Assembly (NCBI GenBank): GCA_019426215.1 | Contig: CM033405.1 | Span: 4,503,001-4,567,000, forward strand | Direction: 5' to 3' | Source: Buddleja alternifolia | Lineage: Eukaryota; Streptophyta; Magnoliopsida; Lamiales; Scrophulariaceae | Length of the DNA: 64,000 nt | In this document: in pieces, positions 33,000 to 45,837 of the stretch | Position numbering within the stretch: the first letter of the stretch is position 1 | Layout: each line of letters starts with the position of its first letter | The notes under the pieces: model-generated | Seen by the model: the letters and a program-made list of their open reading frames with translations, nothing else | What the model was told of the DNA's origin: nothing | Databases searched by the model: none | Program-made: the position numbers and the translations under genes

Positions 33000-35900
33000 A
33001 AAACTACACACCCCTATCCCCCGACTGACACCTCCGCCGGCGCTGCCTCCACCGCCTCTGTCCCTATCGCCGCCGTTGTTTATCCCTAACAGGCGTAATC
33101 ACCTCTAGTTTATCGCGCTCAACTCTTTTCAATTTCACTCTGATTTGCCCTAGTCGTCTCTCCTGCTTTCTCTGCTGCTCGGACGACGTATTCGTCTGGT
33201 TTGACTCCTCATCTAGCTGATAATTCCGCCGCCGAAGCCGCCGGAGAAGGTAATTCGACCGATTATTTCTGTTATTTTTATATTTCCTATTGACTTTTCT
33301 GTGTTTTTCGCGACGGAGACGAATTCAATCGCGATCATTCTGTGTTGCGCCTTTTTTTGCTTTGTTCTTTGCGGTAGACTATTGTGTGTCTGGAACGATT
33401 ATATGTATTTTGTCAATTTTGTCATTGTTGACTTTTGAGTTATTGCAATTCACGCCCCTACCCCTCTAGATTCGAGTTTCTTCAATTTAATTTTGTTTTC
33501 TTCAGCATCCTGGTTCGCTCTCACTTGGCTCACTCGACTTTCTTGCAGGTAACAACTATTAAGTCCTATTTTTGATGTATAATTTCGTTTTAAATCCAGC
33601 AAGTGACATATACTAAAATGTCTTCAACCTGTCACGAAATAATTTTTGTGATATATGCACATTAGCTGTAAAATTATGGAATAATGGGAGTTTGGATTGT
33701 TTCATTAAGGATGTGTTCTCTTATTTGTTTTTATGCTTTTAACCTGTTTAGATGCAACCCAGGCACGTATTGATTGTCGAACTGTAACTAGAGTAGAGAA
33801 AAGTCTTGTGATGTGCGGAGTCCATAAAGACGATTTTTTTCACCTTTTGCCCCCATTTATATGTTGATGCGTGCTTTTTTCGTCTTAAAAGATTTGAAGC
33901 CTGAATATGAATGGTCTTTTCTTACAAAGACGTGCTTGCCATGTTGTGCACTTACCCATTAAGATGCCGCGTTCCTAACTGCTGTTTTAGGATCTAGGAA
34001 TTACTTGCTCTGTCCATAATTGGGTGTTCCAGTTGAATTGCCATGTTTTGTAGAGATTTGAAAAGGTGGTAACTTAGCATCTTTAGTTTCCCATTTCGAA
34101 GTGATTCATAATAATGGTTAAGAGGCCATGCTAGTGGCGTTATCGACTTTAGATAGAGATCTTTTGTAGAAAGAAAATTATCATTTTAGCAACGGTAGCA
34201 TTTTCTCTAACTGACATTGCAAAAGACAACCAAACAGTGGGGAAGAAGGGGGAGCAACCAATTGTAGTTGGAGGTTTAGGTTTTTGTTGTCTGGATTGGT
34301 GAGACCAAAAGGGAAAGAATTATGATTAGAGCTGTGGAGACAATGTTTTGAAGTGAAGGATTGAAACCAGTTGAAGTAAGAATGGATCTATCAGGTGCGA
34401 TTTTGGCGAGGGTGGAATCAAATGGAGAGGTCTGTTAATGTTGAATGTTAGGAAAACCCTAATACAATGTTTCTTGCCTAATAATTGAAATCTGACAATA
34501 ATAAGAAATACTTCTTTCAGTTTGAAAATAAATTTTTGTCACTTCTAATTCTAAAGATTAAAACCTTAGTATTCAAACACAAGAAACAGGTACATTTTAG
34601 TACTGAGGTTCAGTCATAGGGAGTGGGAAATTAGAGGTGGCACCACTGAAAGGATTTTGGTAGGTTAGGTTATATGAGGGATGCGATGTAGGTTTTCTTG
34701 GGAATATAAGAATTCTAACCTGATATGAGATTAGTAAACACTTTAAGGAACCAAATTTGAGAAATCAAGAGGCATCATGTACAAAAATGGAGTTTGAGAA
34801 TGTTGAGATAGATATGTGATAAAATGAGAATTTGTTAAAGTGATACCTATATTATTTATTGTTGTAAACCTAATTAATATGGCGTTGACATAGTTACAGA
34901 GGGCTTCCGTTGGGCGTTGTGTGGGGTGTATTAGGACTAGGTTTAACTGTCCCAAGTGTTGTTATTGCAAATTTGAGATTCATCTCAATTTTGTCTATTC
35001 CAATATTGACTAAATCTGGGAGAAGGGTCCATCCAAAATTGCTGAATATTTGAGCTTGTAAAACATCTTGCGCTTGCAGCTTGAGAATTTAAGGTGTTAT
35101 TCTTTTTGAAAGTGTTTCGCTTATGAAACAGTAAGTTGTTGCTTTCTTTGGTATAAAATTATTACATATGCGGGTCAGAAGACCGAGAAGGCATAATACT
35201 GTTTTTAGGTCTAAACTACTATTTATGCAATATTTTGCCTGAAGGTTAGATATTCGCAAAATATTATAGGTCCAAGTAATCTACTTTTAATATTTGCTAC
35301 TATGTTATGAACATTCTTGTACTCCATTCTGCCTCAATCCCTCCCAAAATTTCCGTAATTTCCCCCTTTATTTTTGGTTAGAAGAGAAACAAACTAACAA
35401 ATTAGTTTATTTGATTAAGTCGCACTAGGAAAAGATAAGATTGCTAGGGACATCTTTTGATCTGTTAACAAGTTAATTAAGTTGGATTCAAACTTGGAGT
35501 GTGCAGAATTGCTGTGATCTTGCTTTCTTGATTCGTATCAAAAAGGTTATCAACATATGAAGTAGCGTAGAGCTACATTTTGGAAGTAATACTATTTTTA
35601 TATCACTATTTTGTCTACAATTCATGTACTTGCTTTACAATTTTGAGGATGCATGCGGTTGGAACAATTTCCTTAACATCTTCACTGGACTGCTCCAAAG
35701 CTTTCATTATTGTGGCAGTTCCAATTTAGAGTGGATTCGTTTTTTTAACTTTTGACTTGTTGGGGTTGGGGGTGCGCCTGGGTGAGAAATGGACTCTTGC
35801 ATTGAGTGGTCTCTTTGTATTTCTTTCTTTTTAAATAAAAAATTAATAATCAGAGTAGGTAGTCATGATGGTGTGAAGGATCATTAAGCAGATGGTTGCA

Positions 35901-36280
35901 GCGCATATCTAGGCTGTAATTTGGCCACTTGTAGTTTACTTGTGTAAAGAACTGTATGCTATAGGCTTGGATATAAAGAAATTATGAGAATAGTGTCATT
36001 AAAGACAGCAGATCTCTTAATTCATGCACCTAGATCTGGCCCATTGTTATCCTATCTCAAAATTAGATTGATAATAAAAAATATAAGCATGTTCAGAATG
36101 TATCCTATGTCGTGTCCTCTGTATATTGTTCTTGTTCTTTTGTTTTCCAGTACTCTAGAGTTGTTTAGCTTCTTTCATAATATAACCATAGAATCCCAGT
36201 CCTGTACAATAGTAAAATGGAAGAGGCATTTATTTTTTTAGTATTTATCATTTCTGTATTCTGCTTCAGGGATTTTCGCG
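33000..36280 (+). other. 5' UTR and leader introns of the WDR48 homologue
   Basis: GC-rich, CCG/CCT-rich leader sequence begins near 33000. A likely first exon ends at 33249 (GCCGGAGAAG before GTAATTCG). A second possible leader exon is 33506-33548, between TTCTTCAG and GTAACAAC. The acceptor CTTCAG at 36264-36269 precedes the exon that carries the start codon at 36281. The transcription start and leader exons are inferred from splice-site pattern only. Confidence 0.5.
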
Positions 36281-39200
36281 ATGCACCGTGTTGGCAGTGC
36301 AGGAAACACATCTAATTCTGTTCGAAATCGCAAGGAAAAGAGGTTGACATATGTATTAAATGATGCAGACGATACAAAGGTGATGCTTCATTTTAGTTCG
36401 GATATTAATTCTTGCTTCATTCTTTGCTAATTAGGATGGATAAGGTGTTATGCTGAATTTGGTTTCATACACTGTTTGAGCATAACACAGCACTGAACGT
36501 AAAAGAATGCGACGTCTTTAGTTCTTGCTGCTTGTTGGACTCTCTGCGAGAGAGTACTATTGGATTTTTTTTTTGTTGTCTTGATTTTACCTTTCGGAAG
36601 ATTCCACAATTTGTGAAATTGATTTGAGTCTGAAGAATTGCCGTTAGGGCTGCACAACTTATTTACTCTTCTAATGACCAAAAATTTAGTGAATGACATT
36701 GAAGTGTTGAATTATATATCTTTTATTGACTTAGAGATGAGTTATGAGTTTATTGGGCTGCATTCATCATTCCTTAATGTTGCTTCTTCATGTACAGGAA
36801 AAAAATGATCACTTCTTACGAGTGAAATATTCAATCTTAATTTGTCTTTGAAATTTTGAAGGGAAAGTTTTATTGCTTTTGCATGATTACTGAGATGAAA
36901 TGGGATCTTATGTCTTGCCAATTATTGATTTCAAGCAACTACAATTTTGGAACGGGACAGAAAAGATTGAGTCGGTGAGTAAACGGATAGGGCCCTATGG
37001 CTTAAATTTATTAGTTTTTATGGGTGATGTGGATACTAAGATGAAGTAGGATCTTATGTCTTGCCAATTATTGATTTCAAGCAACTACAAATTTGGAACG
37101 GAACAGAAAAAGTTGAGTCGGTGAGTAAATGGATAGGGCTCTATGGCTTAAATTTATTAGTTTTTACCGGTGATGTGGATTGTAAATAAAAGGTTTGTGA
37201 TCAAAGTGGACTTCAATCAAATCCTAGTTCAGGAGAATCTTAAATTCACATGAGGAAAAATATCACACATCTTGATTTTGCTTTCATTATGCCCAAAAAG
37301 TCCTCAAGTGTCAGCATATCATTATAAAAGAATATGAAGTAGTTTTCTTCAATTCGTAAATTATGTGCATTGCTGAAGGGACATTAAATTCTTTACGTCA
37401 CTTCTTTAAGTATGTTCTTTATTTGCAGCACTGTGCTGGCATAAGCATATCATTATAAAAGAATATGAAGTAGTTTTCATCAATTCGTAAATTATGCGCA
37501 TTGCTGAAAGGGACATTAAATTTTTTACGTCACTTCTATAAGTATGTTCTTTATTTGCAGCACTGTGCTGGCATAAACTGCTTGGCTGTATTGAAGCCTC
37601 CGGGACCAGATGGGAATGATTACCTCTTCACTGGGAGCCGTGATGGCACACTGAAGAGATGGGCATTGGCTGAAGATGGTGCTACTTTCTCTGCTACATT
37701 TGAGTCCCATGTTGATTGGGTACTATTCATTCTCATCCTTGGTCAATTCTGTTGTATGCCTCGTGTTTTTTTTCATCTTCCTTTGTTGGCTTCTGGTAAA
37801 AATAGATCTCAGTGGTGTACATTATCTAGATCAACATGTGATCTCTTTTTTGAAAATCATAGCTCATATATTCACGACTTTGGCATCTGTTATATATGTT
37901 ACGTGCTTCTTAGAAATTGCGTCTGAATGTGTTGTCTGGTCAGGTCAATGATGCAGTTCTTACAGGTGGTAATGCATTAGTTTCTTGCTCCTCAGATTCC
38001 ACTGTTAAGGTGTGTGCACTTTGTAGTTACGCCTTCGTATATATCAATCTATGCTCATGAATTGATTTGTTGTTGTATTTGGTGATAAAATTAGGTATGG
38101 AATTGCTTGTCTGATGGAACATGTGCCAGGACGTTCCGTCAACATTCTGATTATGTCACTTGCCTTGCTGCAGCTCAGAATAATGTAATCTTTTTAGCTT
38201 AAACTTTTCCAAATGCTTTGAGTTCCCAGATATGAATCTTCTTTCAAGTTGATAAGTAAATGTTGGTATGATCATTGTTGCCTTACATCAGTTTATGATC
38301 CTTCTGTATTAATGCGTTACAGAGCAATGTCGTTGCCTCTGGTGGCCTTGGTGGAGAGGTTTTCATATGGGATCTTGAAGCTGCACTTGCCCCTGTTTCT
38401 AAATCAAATGATGCAAATGTAGATGAGTGTTCAGCTATTGTTAATGTTTTGGGGTCTCCAGTGTCTAATACAAGTCTTCGGCCCATCGGCTCAAACAATA
38501 ACATTTCTCTACATGCCACTCAAAGCCAAGGCTATGCTCCCATTGCGGCAAAAGGCCATAAAGAGTCAGTTTATGCATTGGCCACAAATGACCGAGGAAC
38601 ACTTCTTGTTTCTGGTGGAACTGAGAAGGTGAGTTCTGGATTTTGATTGATCAGTTCTGATTGTTCTTTTTTATTCTAAAGGATCTATACACAGATTACT
38701 TTTTGCTCTTTTCCGTTGTTTATTTGCGATGCATGCTTGCCCTTGTGTACTATTTTCTAATACACCAATTTGTAACTTCTCCATTCTGCATGAACTTTTT
38801 GTAGGTTGTGCGTGTTTGGGACCCAAGAACTGGTTCTAAAACCATGAAGCTTAAAGGGCACACAGATAATATCAGGGCACTGCTGTTGGATTCTACTGGC
38901 AGGTTTGTTGGACGGCTTTGAGATTATTTTTCCAAGGGACATATTTCGGCATTGGAATTCACACTTTATCTTCAATTTTTGTGGTTAGAGTTAATGGACA
39001 TTGATCAGCTGTGACATAGTCACTCATGTTTAGCTAACGTTAATTCGTTCAACTAATGTGATGGTTATTCAGTAAAGTTTTTTTTGAGAAAACTGGTCAT
39101 TACCTAGATACTGTTAGTCATTATTCCCCATATTTTGTCTAACTTTAGGTGCTTGTTAAATTCAGATTCTATCATTGTTAACCTATAAAGCACGGACACT

Positions 39201-42200
39201 CCCAAAAATCACCACGGGCGGTGTCGGGCGCGTTCGGACACGGACACGCCTCCGACACGTGTCGGACATGGCTACCCCGTGTCCCTAATTTTAAAAATAA
39301 AAAAGAAATTTGGACACGGCTAGGTCACGGTCCGACACGGCTAGGACACGGCCATGTCACTTTTTATAAGATACTAAAACTTTGGGGGGTCAAATTGTAA
39401 ATTAAAACTTACCAATTTTCTAAACCTAATAAAAACTTACCAACTTTTTATAAGAAACGGATTTGAACACTGGAGTATTTTTTTTTTTTTTTATATCATG
39501 TTTTGGATTGAAAACATGTTTATTGTTATATTTAGTTTATGTTTATATTTTTATTTTGCATTTGTTATTGAAAACATGAATTATTTGCAATATACATAGT
39601 TTTACGAAAAAACAAGTAAAATACAAATTTATATATAATATATATAAAATAAAAATTGGACAGCCGTGTCGAAGCTGTGTCGTGTCCTATATTTTTTAAA
39701 AAATGCCGTTCCCTGTGTCCGTGTCGCCGTGTCCTCGCCGGTGCATCATAGTTGTTAACTGTACTACCTTTGCTTTTGATTGACATGAAACATGAATTCC
39801 ATCCACCCCACCCCGTGGCTCCCACAATTATGATACAGAGGAATAATTGGAACAGTATATTATATTCCTATGACTTCTTGGTGGTCCGTGTCTCCGGAAA
39901 CTAGGCGAGTCGCATCGATGTGATCTATGAGTCATTCTTTCTTCCAGTTAAATTTTCCCTCCGCTACCCAGTGAGGACATCTGGTCCTAAAATATTGTAG
40001 TTTCTATGTTTAAGTTATTTTTTGTTTTCAAGTCAAAATGTTATATAACTATATTAGTTTGATCTTATAATTTGCAGATATTGCTTATCCGGGTCCTCTG
40101 ATTCTATGATCAGGTATGCATATAGTTTACACGTGCAAATAACCACAGAAAGCATTGATGATGACTCAAAGTATACTAAAACTCATGTTCTGCTTCTTGT
40201 GGCTTTTAGCTGTTCCATAAAAGATTCTCCTCTGTTACATCATTAAGATTCAACTCCAAATTGTAGTTTCGAACCACCTTCTATTAGATTGGACCAGCTT
40301 TCTGAAGAGTTTGGAGTTTTGTGAATTGAGACAAATTATGTACTGCTTTTTAAGCTTTAATTTTTTTAAATAGAAAAAATAAAGAAGTATAAATAAGCCA
40401 GATTTCTACTTTGAATAAATTGACTACATGAGAAGTTGATTTGTTTATAAGGCCTTCGCTCCTGGTCTCTTCTTTTTTGGTGGTCATTTCAGTTTTTACT
40501 GGTTGATAACAATATCTGTCTATTTTTCACGTGTTGCCAATGCTAGTGAATAAATCTTTATATAAAAGAATTAACTTCTACTTAACTTTTCCTTTTTTTA
40601 TCTTATATGTAGTAAATATGGGATTTTGCAATTCCATTGATAATATTTGGTCGCATTATTCATGGTTTTGATTATTTTTGCTGAAAATTTCATAGGTTGT
40701 GGGATCTTGCTCAGCAGCGATGCATTCATTCCTATGCTGTGCACGCGGACTCCGTCTGGGCACTTGCCAGCACTCCAACATTTGGTCATGTTTATAGTGG
40801 TGGAAGAGATCGTTCTGTGAGTGCAGCTCAACAACTTTACCAATATCAATATCTGCATCTTACACTTTTTGCTGCGTTTGCTCATCTTAAAACTAATCTT
40901 TATCTGTACTCTTAGTTATATTTGACAGACTTGGCCACAAGAGAAAGTGTATTACTATGTACAAAAGAACATCCTATATCGCAATTAGCATTGCATGATG
41001 ATGGTATATGGGTTGCCACAACAGATTCTTCAGTACATAGATGGCCAGCTGAAGCGCTTAATCCCCCGAAAGTATTTCAAAGAGGTGGTTCATTTTTAGC
41101 TGGCAACTTATCATTTTCAAGGGCAAGGGTTTCACTGGAAGGCTCTACGCCTGTGAGTCAAAGAATTCCTTTCTTTGTGCTTCTAATGCTGAGTTTTTGA
41201 CTTTTAGTTGTCTAACATAAGAATAATCTTAGCTGAATGTTTTTCCTGGTAAAAAGATATGCTTAACTCCTTTTTTAACCGAGTTAAGAGGAGCAAAATG
41301 GACTTTCTTTACGCTTCTTCATTCTTCAATCTTGGACTAAAATATTATCTAGATGCAAAATTCTGCAGTGGGGAACGTAATGTGATTGCTTTCTCCTAGA
41401 TATAAAGTGGGAAATCGCTTGAAGAACAATCTGCAGATGACAGATTTCATACCAAAATCCTTCCTTCATCATATTATTCTCTTAAATATTTGCTTTTGCG
41501 GCATTGCCTATCATCATTCTCAGTTGAAATTTATTGAAGAATTCACGTGTGACCGGAAATTGGCAATATAGTGAATGCAGTTATATGGTTTTATGCGTGA
41601 TCATATAAAAAGAACTTCATGTTCCTGAATCTCTTTCTTGTTTTAATGTGTTACTGTGGCCTTTATTTCTGGATTTCAATCAATCTTAAGTTACTGTATA
41701 AATTTGTCACAATTTCATTCTGGATTGATGCTTTGTTACATCATTCTGTTGGGCCTCTTGTGAAATTAAGTAAGATAATTTGCCAAAGTAAGCAACTGAT
41801 GTTTTAATATTCATTTAGGTTCCTGTCTATAGAGAACCGTCTCTGAGCATTCGTGGAACTTCAGCAATAGTGCAACATGAGATTTTAAATAATAGAAGAC
41901 ATGTCCTGACTAAGGTAATTTGACACCGTTTCTTGTTTTTACAATTTCCCCATTCACTATTGTTTATCGTCATAATTTTTTTTTTTAAAACTAATTGCTG
42001 ATGCCCATCTTTTCAAGGACACTGCTGGTACAGTGAAGTTATGGGAAATTACAAGAGGTGTGGTTATTGAAAACTATGGAGAGGTCAGTGATGTGCTTGG
42101 GAAGATACATGGAGTTCTCTGCTGATATTATAGCATCATTTTGTGTAGTATAATAATTTTCGACTCTTCTGTAGTTCCCATACTTTCTGACCCTACTTAC

Positions 42201-45200
42201 TTTCTGTTCACAGATTTCATTTGAGAAGAAGAAAGAAGAATTGTTTGAGATGGTATGGCTCACAATCTTCTGTAAGCTATGTCCCATTTTTTCATCCGCA
42301 TCCTCTGATTTAGGGGTGTAAACGAGCCGAGTTGAACCGAACGAGATGTTGTTCAAGCTTGTTTGAAATACAATCGAGTTTCAAAGTTTCTGTTTGAACT
42401 TGTTTGATTAGTAATCGAGCCGAGCTCAAACGAGCTTTAATCGAGCCGAACACGAGTCGAACTCGAGTAGTTTGATTTTTTTGTACATATTTTTATTATT
42501 TTTTACTAATCGAGCCGAGCTTCAAAACTTATCAAGCACAAAAAGTTGTTCAAGCTTGGTTTGATAAGTTAACGAACCGAGCTCAAACGAGCTTTTAGTG
42601 ATTGAGCTCGAGCTGAGTATCGAGTAGTTTGGTTCGTGTTTCACCCCTACTCTGATTCTTTGGGCTTATTCAGGTGAGTATTCCAGCATGGTTCACGGTA
42701 GATACAAGGCTTGGGTCTTTATCAGTCCACTTAGACACGCCGCAATCCTTTTCTGCTGAAATGTACTCTGCTGATCTGAGCATTCCGGGGAAACCTGAGG
42801 ATGACAAGGTATGTTCTGTTATAATTGTCTTCAGATGTTCCCTCTGTACAAACCCGCTGTCTATTGAATTGTTTGTACCCACCTTTAGCATATTGTTAGT
42901 TGTGAATATTTACATACTTGTCACGAGTCTAATTATTTCGAACTGACAATGTTTTTCTCCTTATGTTTGCTTCATGTGAGTACTTTTTTACATTTAAAAT
43001 CAATGTTATTGTTGCCTAGTACAACCTGTCTGATTATTGTGTTTGATGCAGTTGCACCTAGTATTTGCTTAATTGTATCATTTTGATTATGCAAATTAAG
43101 CGTTTTTGCACCTTTTTTAGTTGTGATGATAAATTTGATACATAAGCAGAAGATTTTCGAAGTTTTCTTATTTGCTTTTCTTTCTTCCTATAATTGCAAA
43201 TCAAGCACACTTGACCTATATAAATATCTAGGTTAATTTGGCAAGGGAAACCCTTAAAGGGCTGTTGGCACATTGGTTAACTAGACGAAGGCAGAGATTT
43301 GGAGCTCAAATTCCGGCAAATGGAGAAATTCCATCTGGAAAGGATCTATCTACAAGGACTTTAACCCTATCTCGAGTTGAAGGAGATGGTAGTTTGGAGA
43401 ATGATTATGCAGTGTATCCACCATTTGAATTTTCAGTGGCTTCCCCTCCTTCTATTGTTACTGAAGGCTCTCAAGGAGGTCCATGGAGAAAGAAATCTAC
43501 TGACCTTGATGGAACTGAAGATGACAAAAACTTCCCATGGTGGGTTCTCGATTGTGTGCTGAATAATCGCCTGCCTCCAAGGGAAAATACCAAGTAATTT
43601 CCAGGAAAACTTGCTTCCGTGCTTGCATTCATAAACATATGCTTCTAGAACTTGTTTGCATTATTTTTGTCCTGGGCGAGCTTGGGATTTGGTTAAAAAA
43701 GGCAAACAACTTTCTGATGCCTTATAAATTCCGCTTGATTGCTGTACAATAAACTTTACGAAGATGCTCCTTTTCTTTAATAATGTTAGAATACTTGCTT
43801 TTGATTTCTAGATATTTTGCTCAATTTATCTGATTCTTGGCCAAAACTAGGTAAGAAGGATTTCTTGAATTAGGTTAAATCTTATCTGGTAATCCTTCTG
43901 TAAGTTATCTTACTGAATTCCATTCATAATTGGATTTTACTGAACTTATTTGAATTCTGCTTGCTGTTATCATTTTCTAGCCATTTTGATTCGTCTCATA
44001 TTTTCATTTTGTGGGTCGGTGAATAAGACATTCTCTTTTTACCACAAAGAAGAACCTCTATTTTTGTCTTTATTTTCCATGTAAATCCATGTAAATTCTA
44101 TGTAAATTCCATGTAAATTTTCTTTGTTGCAGATGTAGCTTCTATTTGCACCCATGTGAAGGTTCTACTGTGCAGATCCTTACACAAGGAAAGCTCAGCG
44201 CTCCTCGCATTTTGAGAATACACAAGGTAAAGTTTTTCAATGGGTAGCTGAAGGTTGGTTTGGCAAAATAGCATAAACACATGCGGGCTTGTTGGCTACC
44301 TTTTCATTTTTCAAATGAAAAGAAAGAAGACATTACAATTCTTACAATTGCACCCCCTGTGTGTGTAACAATTCTTACAATTGCACCCCCTGTAAACCTT
44401 ACAAATAGACCCCCTGAGGGGGTGTGTTTGTAATTAGCAATTAGTGAGGGGAGATTTGTGTAATTACTCCATCATTGAGGGGGTGTGAGTGTAATTATCC
44501 CTTAAAATTTTGACATACATACTGGATCTGGATTAGTATCTGAATGCTGGCAATCGGGCATCTAAGGTTTTATGTTGATGGTAATTTTGCATACGATGAT
44601 ACATATAGCTAGCAATTATTCTGAGAAATTCAACTCAATTTTACGTTAACTTCATTCTGATAATTTTAAATTTCATATTGATAAATTCTTTGTTCCAAGT
44701 CTTCCAAATAAAGTGAACAATCCTTTTCCACATAAAGAGTAATCTGGCGGATGAAAAACACCCTCTATGTATAGTTTTTTAGATTCCCATCTTTTTAAGG
44801 TTTCGACTCCATGCCTATGAAGATTCTTACCAGGTTAAGTACCCAAGAGTGAGATGCCAATACCCAGTGCCTGGAGAATAAAATTTGTATGCAATTCAAA
44901 ATTTATTTTGGATAAATTAAAAGAGTTGTTTCAAGGTGGAGAAAGCCCCAAGTGCGTGAGAAAATTTCAGTGCGAAAGAATGTTAATAGTGCCTAACAGC
45001 AGGTCTTAATCTGATATCCTGCTGCATAGTTTAAATTTCTGTTTTGTTTGTTTTATTGATGTTTTTTTCAATGGAAGTATCTGTAGTAGAAGATGTAACA
45101 GCCTGCTCATCAGTTTTATGTTGGTCAACTTTGTTTTTATAGGTTGTCAACTATGTAATAGAAAAGATGGTTCTCGATAAGCCAATGGATAGTACGAGTG

Positions 45201-45837
45201 TGGATGGAAATTTTGCTCCGAGTATGCCTGGAGGTCAGATTACGCATCCAGTTATGGGGGATGATCCTTTTCGTTCTGGACCGAAACCTTGGCAAAAACT
45301 CAAGCCTTCTATAGAGATTTTGTGCAGTAACCAGGCAAGTTTACCTGATCTATTGAGTATTTTCTGTAATAGAGCCACTTATAGCTGACCTAAGGAATTA
45401 TTTGTCTGCAACTTGATTACATTATGGCTTAGTGGGAGGAAACATCCCTAAATATAAAAACAAATATATATCTTCTAGTAACCATTCCTAAAATAAATAC
45501 CAAATAAGAAGATTTTGGGACCTCTCTGTTACTGTTTACTTTTTCTCATTTCACTTTTCCTTTTGATCATATCTCGTTTAAATCACTATTATTATTGAAC
45601 TTTTCCTTATGGTGATACTGTTGTCTGCAACAAAATGTTTTTGAATTGTGTTTTTTCTATTAGGTCATATGAATAAAGTGGTGGTGAAATATTCATGTTT
45701 TCTGAGTCGAACTTCTCTTGTTATTTGTTATTCTCCAGGTATTACCTCCAGATGTGAGCTTAGCCACTGTCCGGGCATACATATGGAAGAAACCCGAAGA
45801 CCTTATCCTTAACTACAGATTGGTGCAGGGCAAGTGA
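36281..45837 (+). CDS. WDR48: WDR48/UAF1 homologue: WD40 protein with DUF3337 C-terminus, 17 coding exons
   Basis: Exons: 36281-36379, 37561-37719, 37944-38009, 38095-38184, 38323-38628, 38805-38902, 40078-40113, 40696-40816, 40916-41152, 41819-41914, 42018-42083, 42214-42252, 42674-42808, 43232-43593, 44133-44226, 45143-45334, 45739-45837. The total is 2,295 nt, or 764 aa plus stop, in consistent phase. It starts [12 protein letters not shown] and has about eight WD-type blades: [78 protein letters not shown]. The C-terminal half ([14 protein letters not shown] ... [11 protein letters not shown]) is the DUF3337/SUMO-like region. WDR48 proteins activate USP1/USP12/USP46 deubiquitinases; the plant role is less well known. 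The last intron uses a GC donor. No coding damage is seen. Confidence 0.94.
36894..37180 (+). repeat. tandem duplication (146-bp period) in WDR48 intron 1
   Basis: The segments 36894-37034 and 37040-37180 are near-identical. They share GATCTTATGTCTTGCCAATT, GATTTCAAGCAACTACAA and GGTGATGTGGAT with an offset of 146. Only scattered substitutions separate them. Confidence 0.9.
37313..37575 (+). repeat. tandem duplication across the intron 1 / exon 2 junction of WDR48
   Basis: Unit 1 is 37313-37443 and unit 2 is 37444-37575. The duplicated segment includes the polypyrimidine tract, the acceptor TTATTTGCAG and the first 15 bases of exon 2 (CACTGTGCTGGCATA). The second copy is the one that joins the full exon 2. 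The first leaves a decoy acceptor after 37428. Confidence 0.92.
39183..39751. mobile_element. hAT-type MITE (569 bp) in a WDR48 intron
   Basis: A perfect 8-bp target duplication, TTGTTAAC, lies at 39175-39182 and 39752-39759. The ends are CTATAAAGCACGGACAC and, as complement, CTATGATGCACCGGCGAG. Both subterminal zones repeat GACACGG/GTGTCC words many times, a typical hAT arrangement. There is no coding frame. It lies in the intron between the coding exons ending 38902 and starting 40078. Confidence 0.88.
42311..42649. mobile_element. hAT-type MITE (339 bp) in a WDR48 intron; best-preserved family member
   Basis: A perfect 8-bp target duplication, CTCTGATT, lies at 42303-42310 and 42650-42657. 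The ends are TAGGGGTGTAAACGAGCC and, as complement, TAGGGGTGAAACACGAACC. The interior is dense in CGAGCC/GAGCTCAAACGAGC words in both orientations. Eroded relatives occur at 12975, 15361, 16290 and possibly 18900 and 32680. It is non-coding. It lies in the intron between the coding exons ending 42252 and starting 42674. Confidence 0.9.
44331..44501. mobile_element. Mutator-like MITE, left end missing, in a WDR48 intron
   Basis: The right end (GAGGGGGTGTGAGTGTAATTATCCC) matches the right end of the intact element at 53752-54031. Its interior (TTGTGTAATTAC, CAATTAGTGAGGGG) also matches. The left inverted end is absent. Two copies of ATTCTTACAATTGCACCCCC replace part of it. Confidence 0.75.
45335..45336 (+). 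other. non-canonical GC splice donor, last intron of WDR48
   Basis: Exon 16 ends AACCAG and the intron begins GCAAGT. The acceptor TTCTCCAG precedes 45739. The exon boundary is fixed by the conserved protein ([22 protein letters not shown]). CAG|GCAAGT is the best-tolerated GC-AG context. Confidence 0.85.

Noticed and set aside
37429..37443. an additional mini-exon of WDR48
   Set aside because: It is the duplicated start of exon 2 without a following donor, so it is treated as a decoy acceptor.
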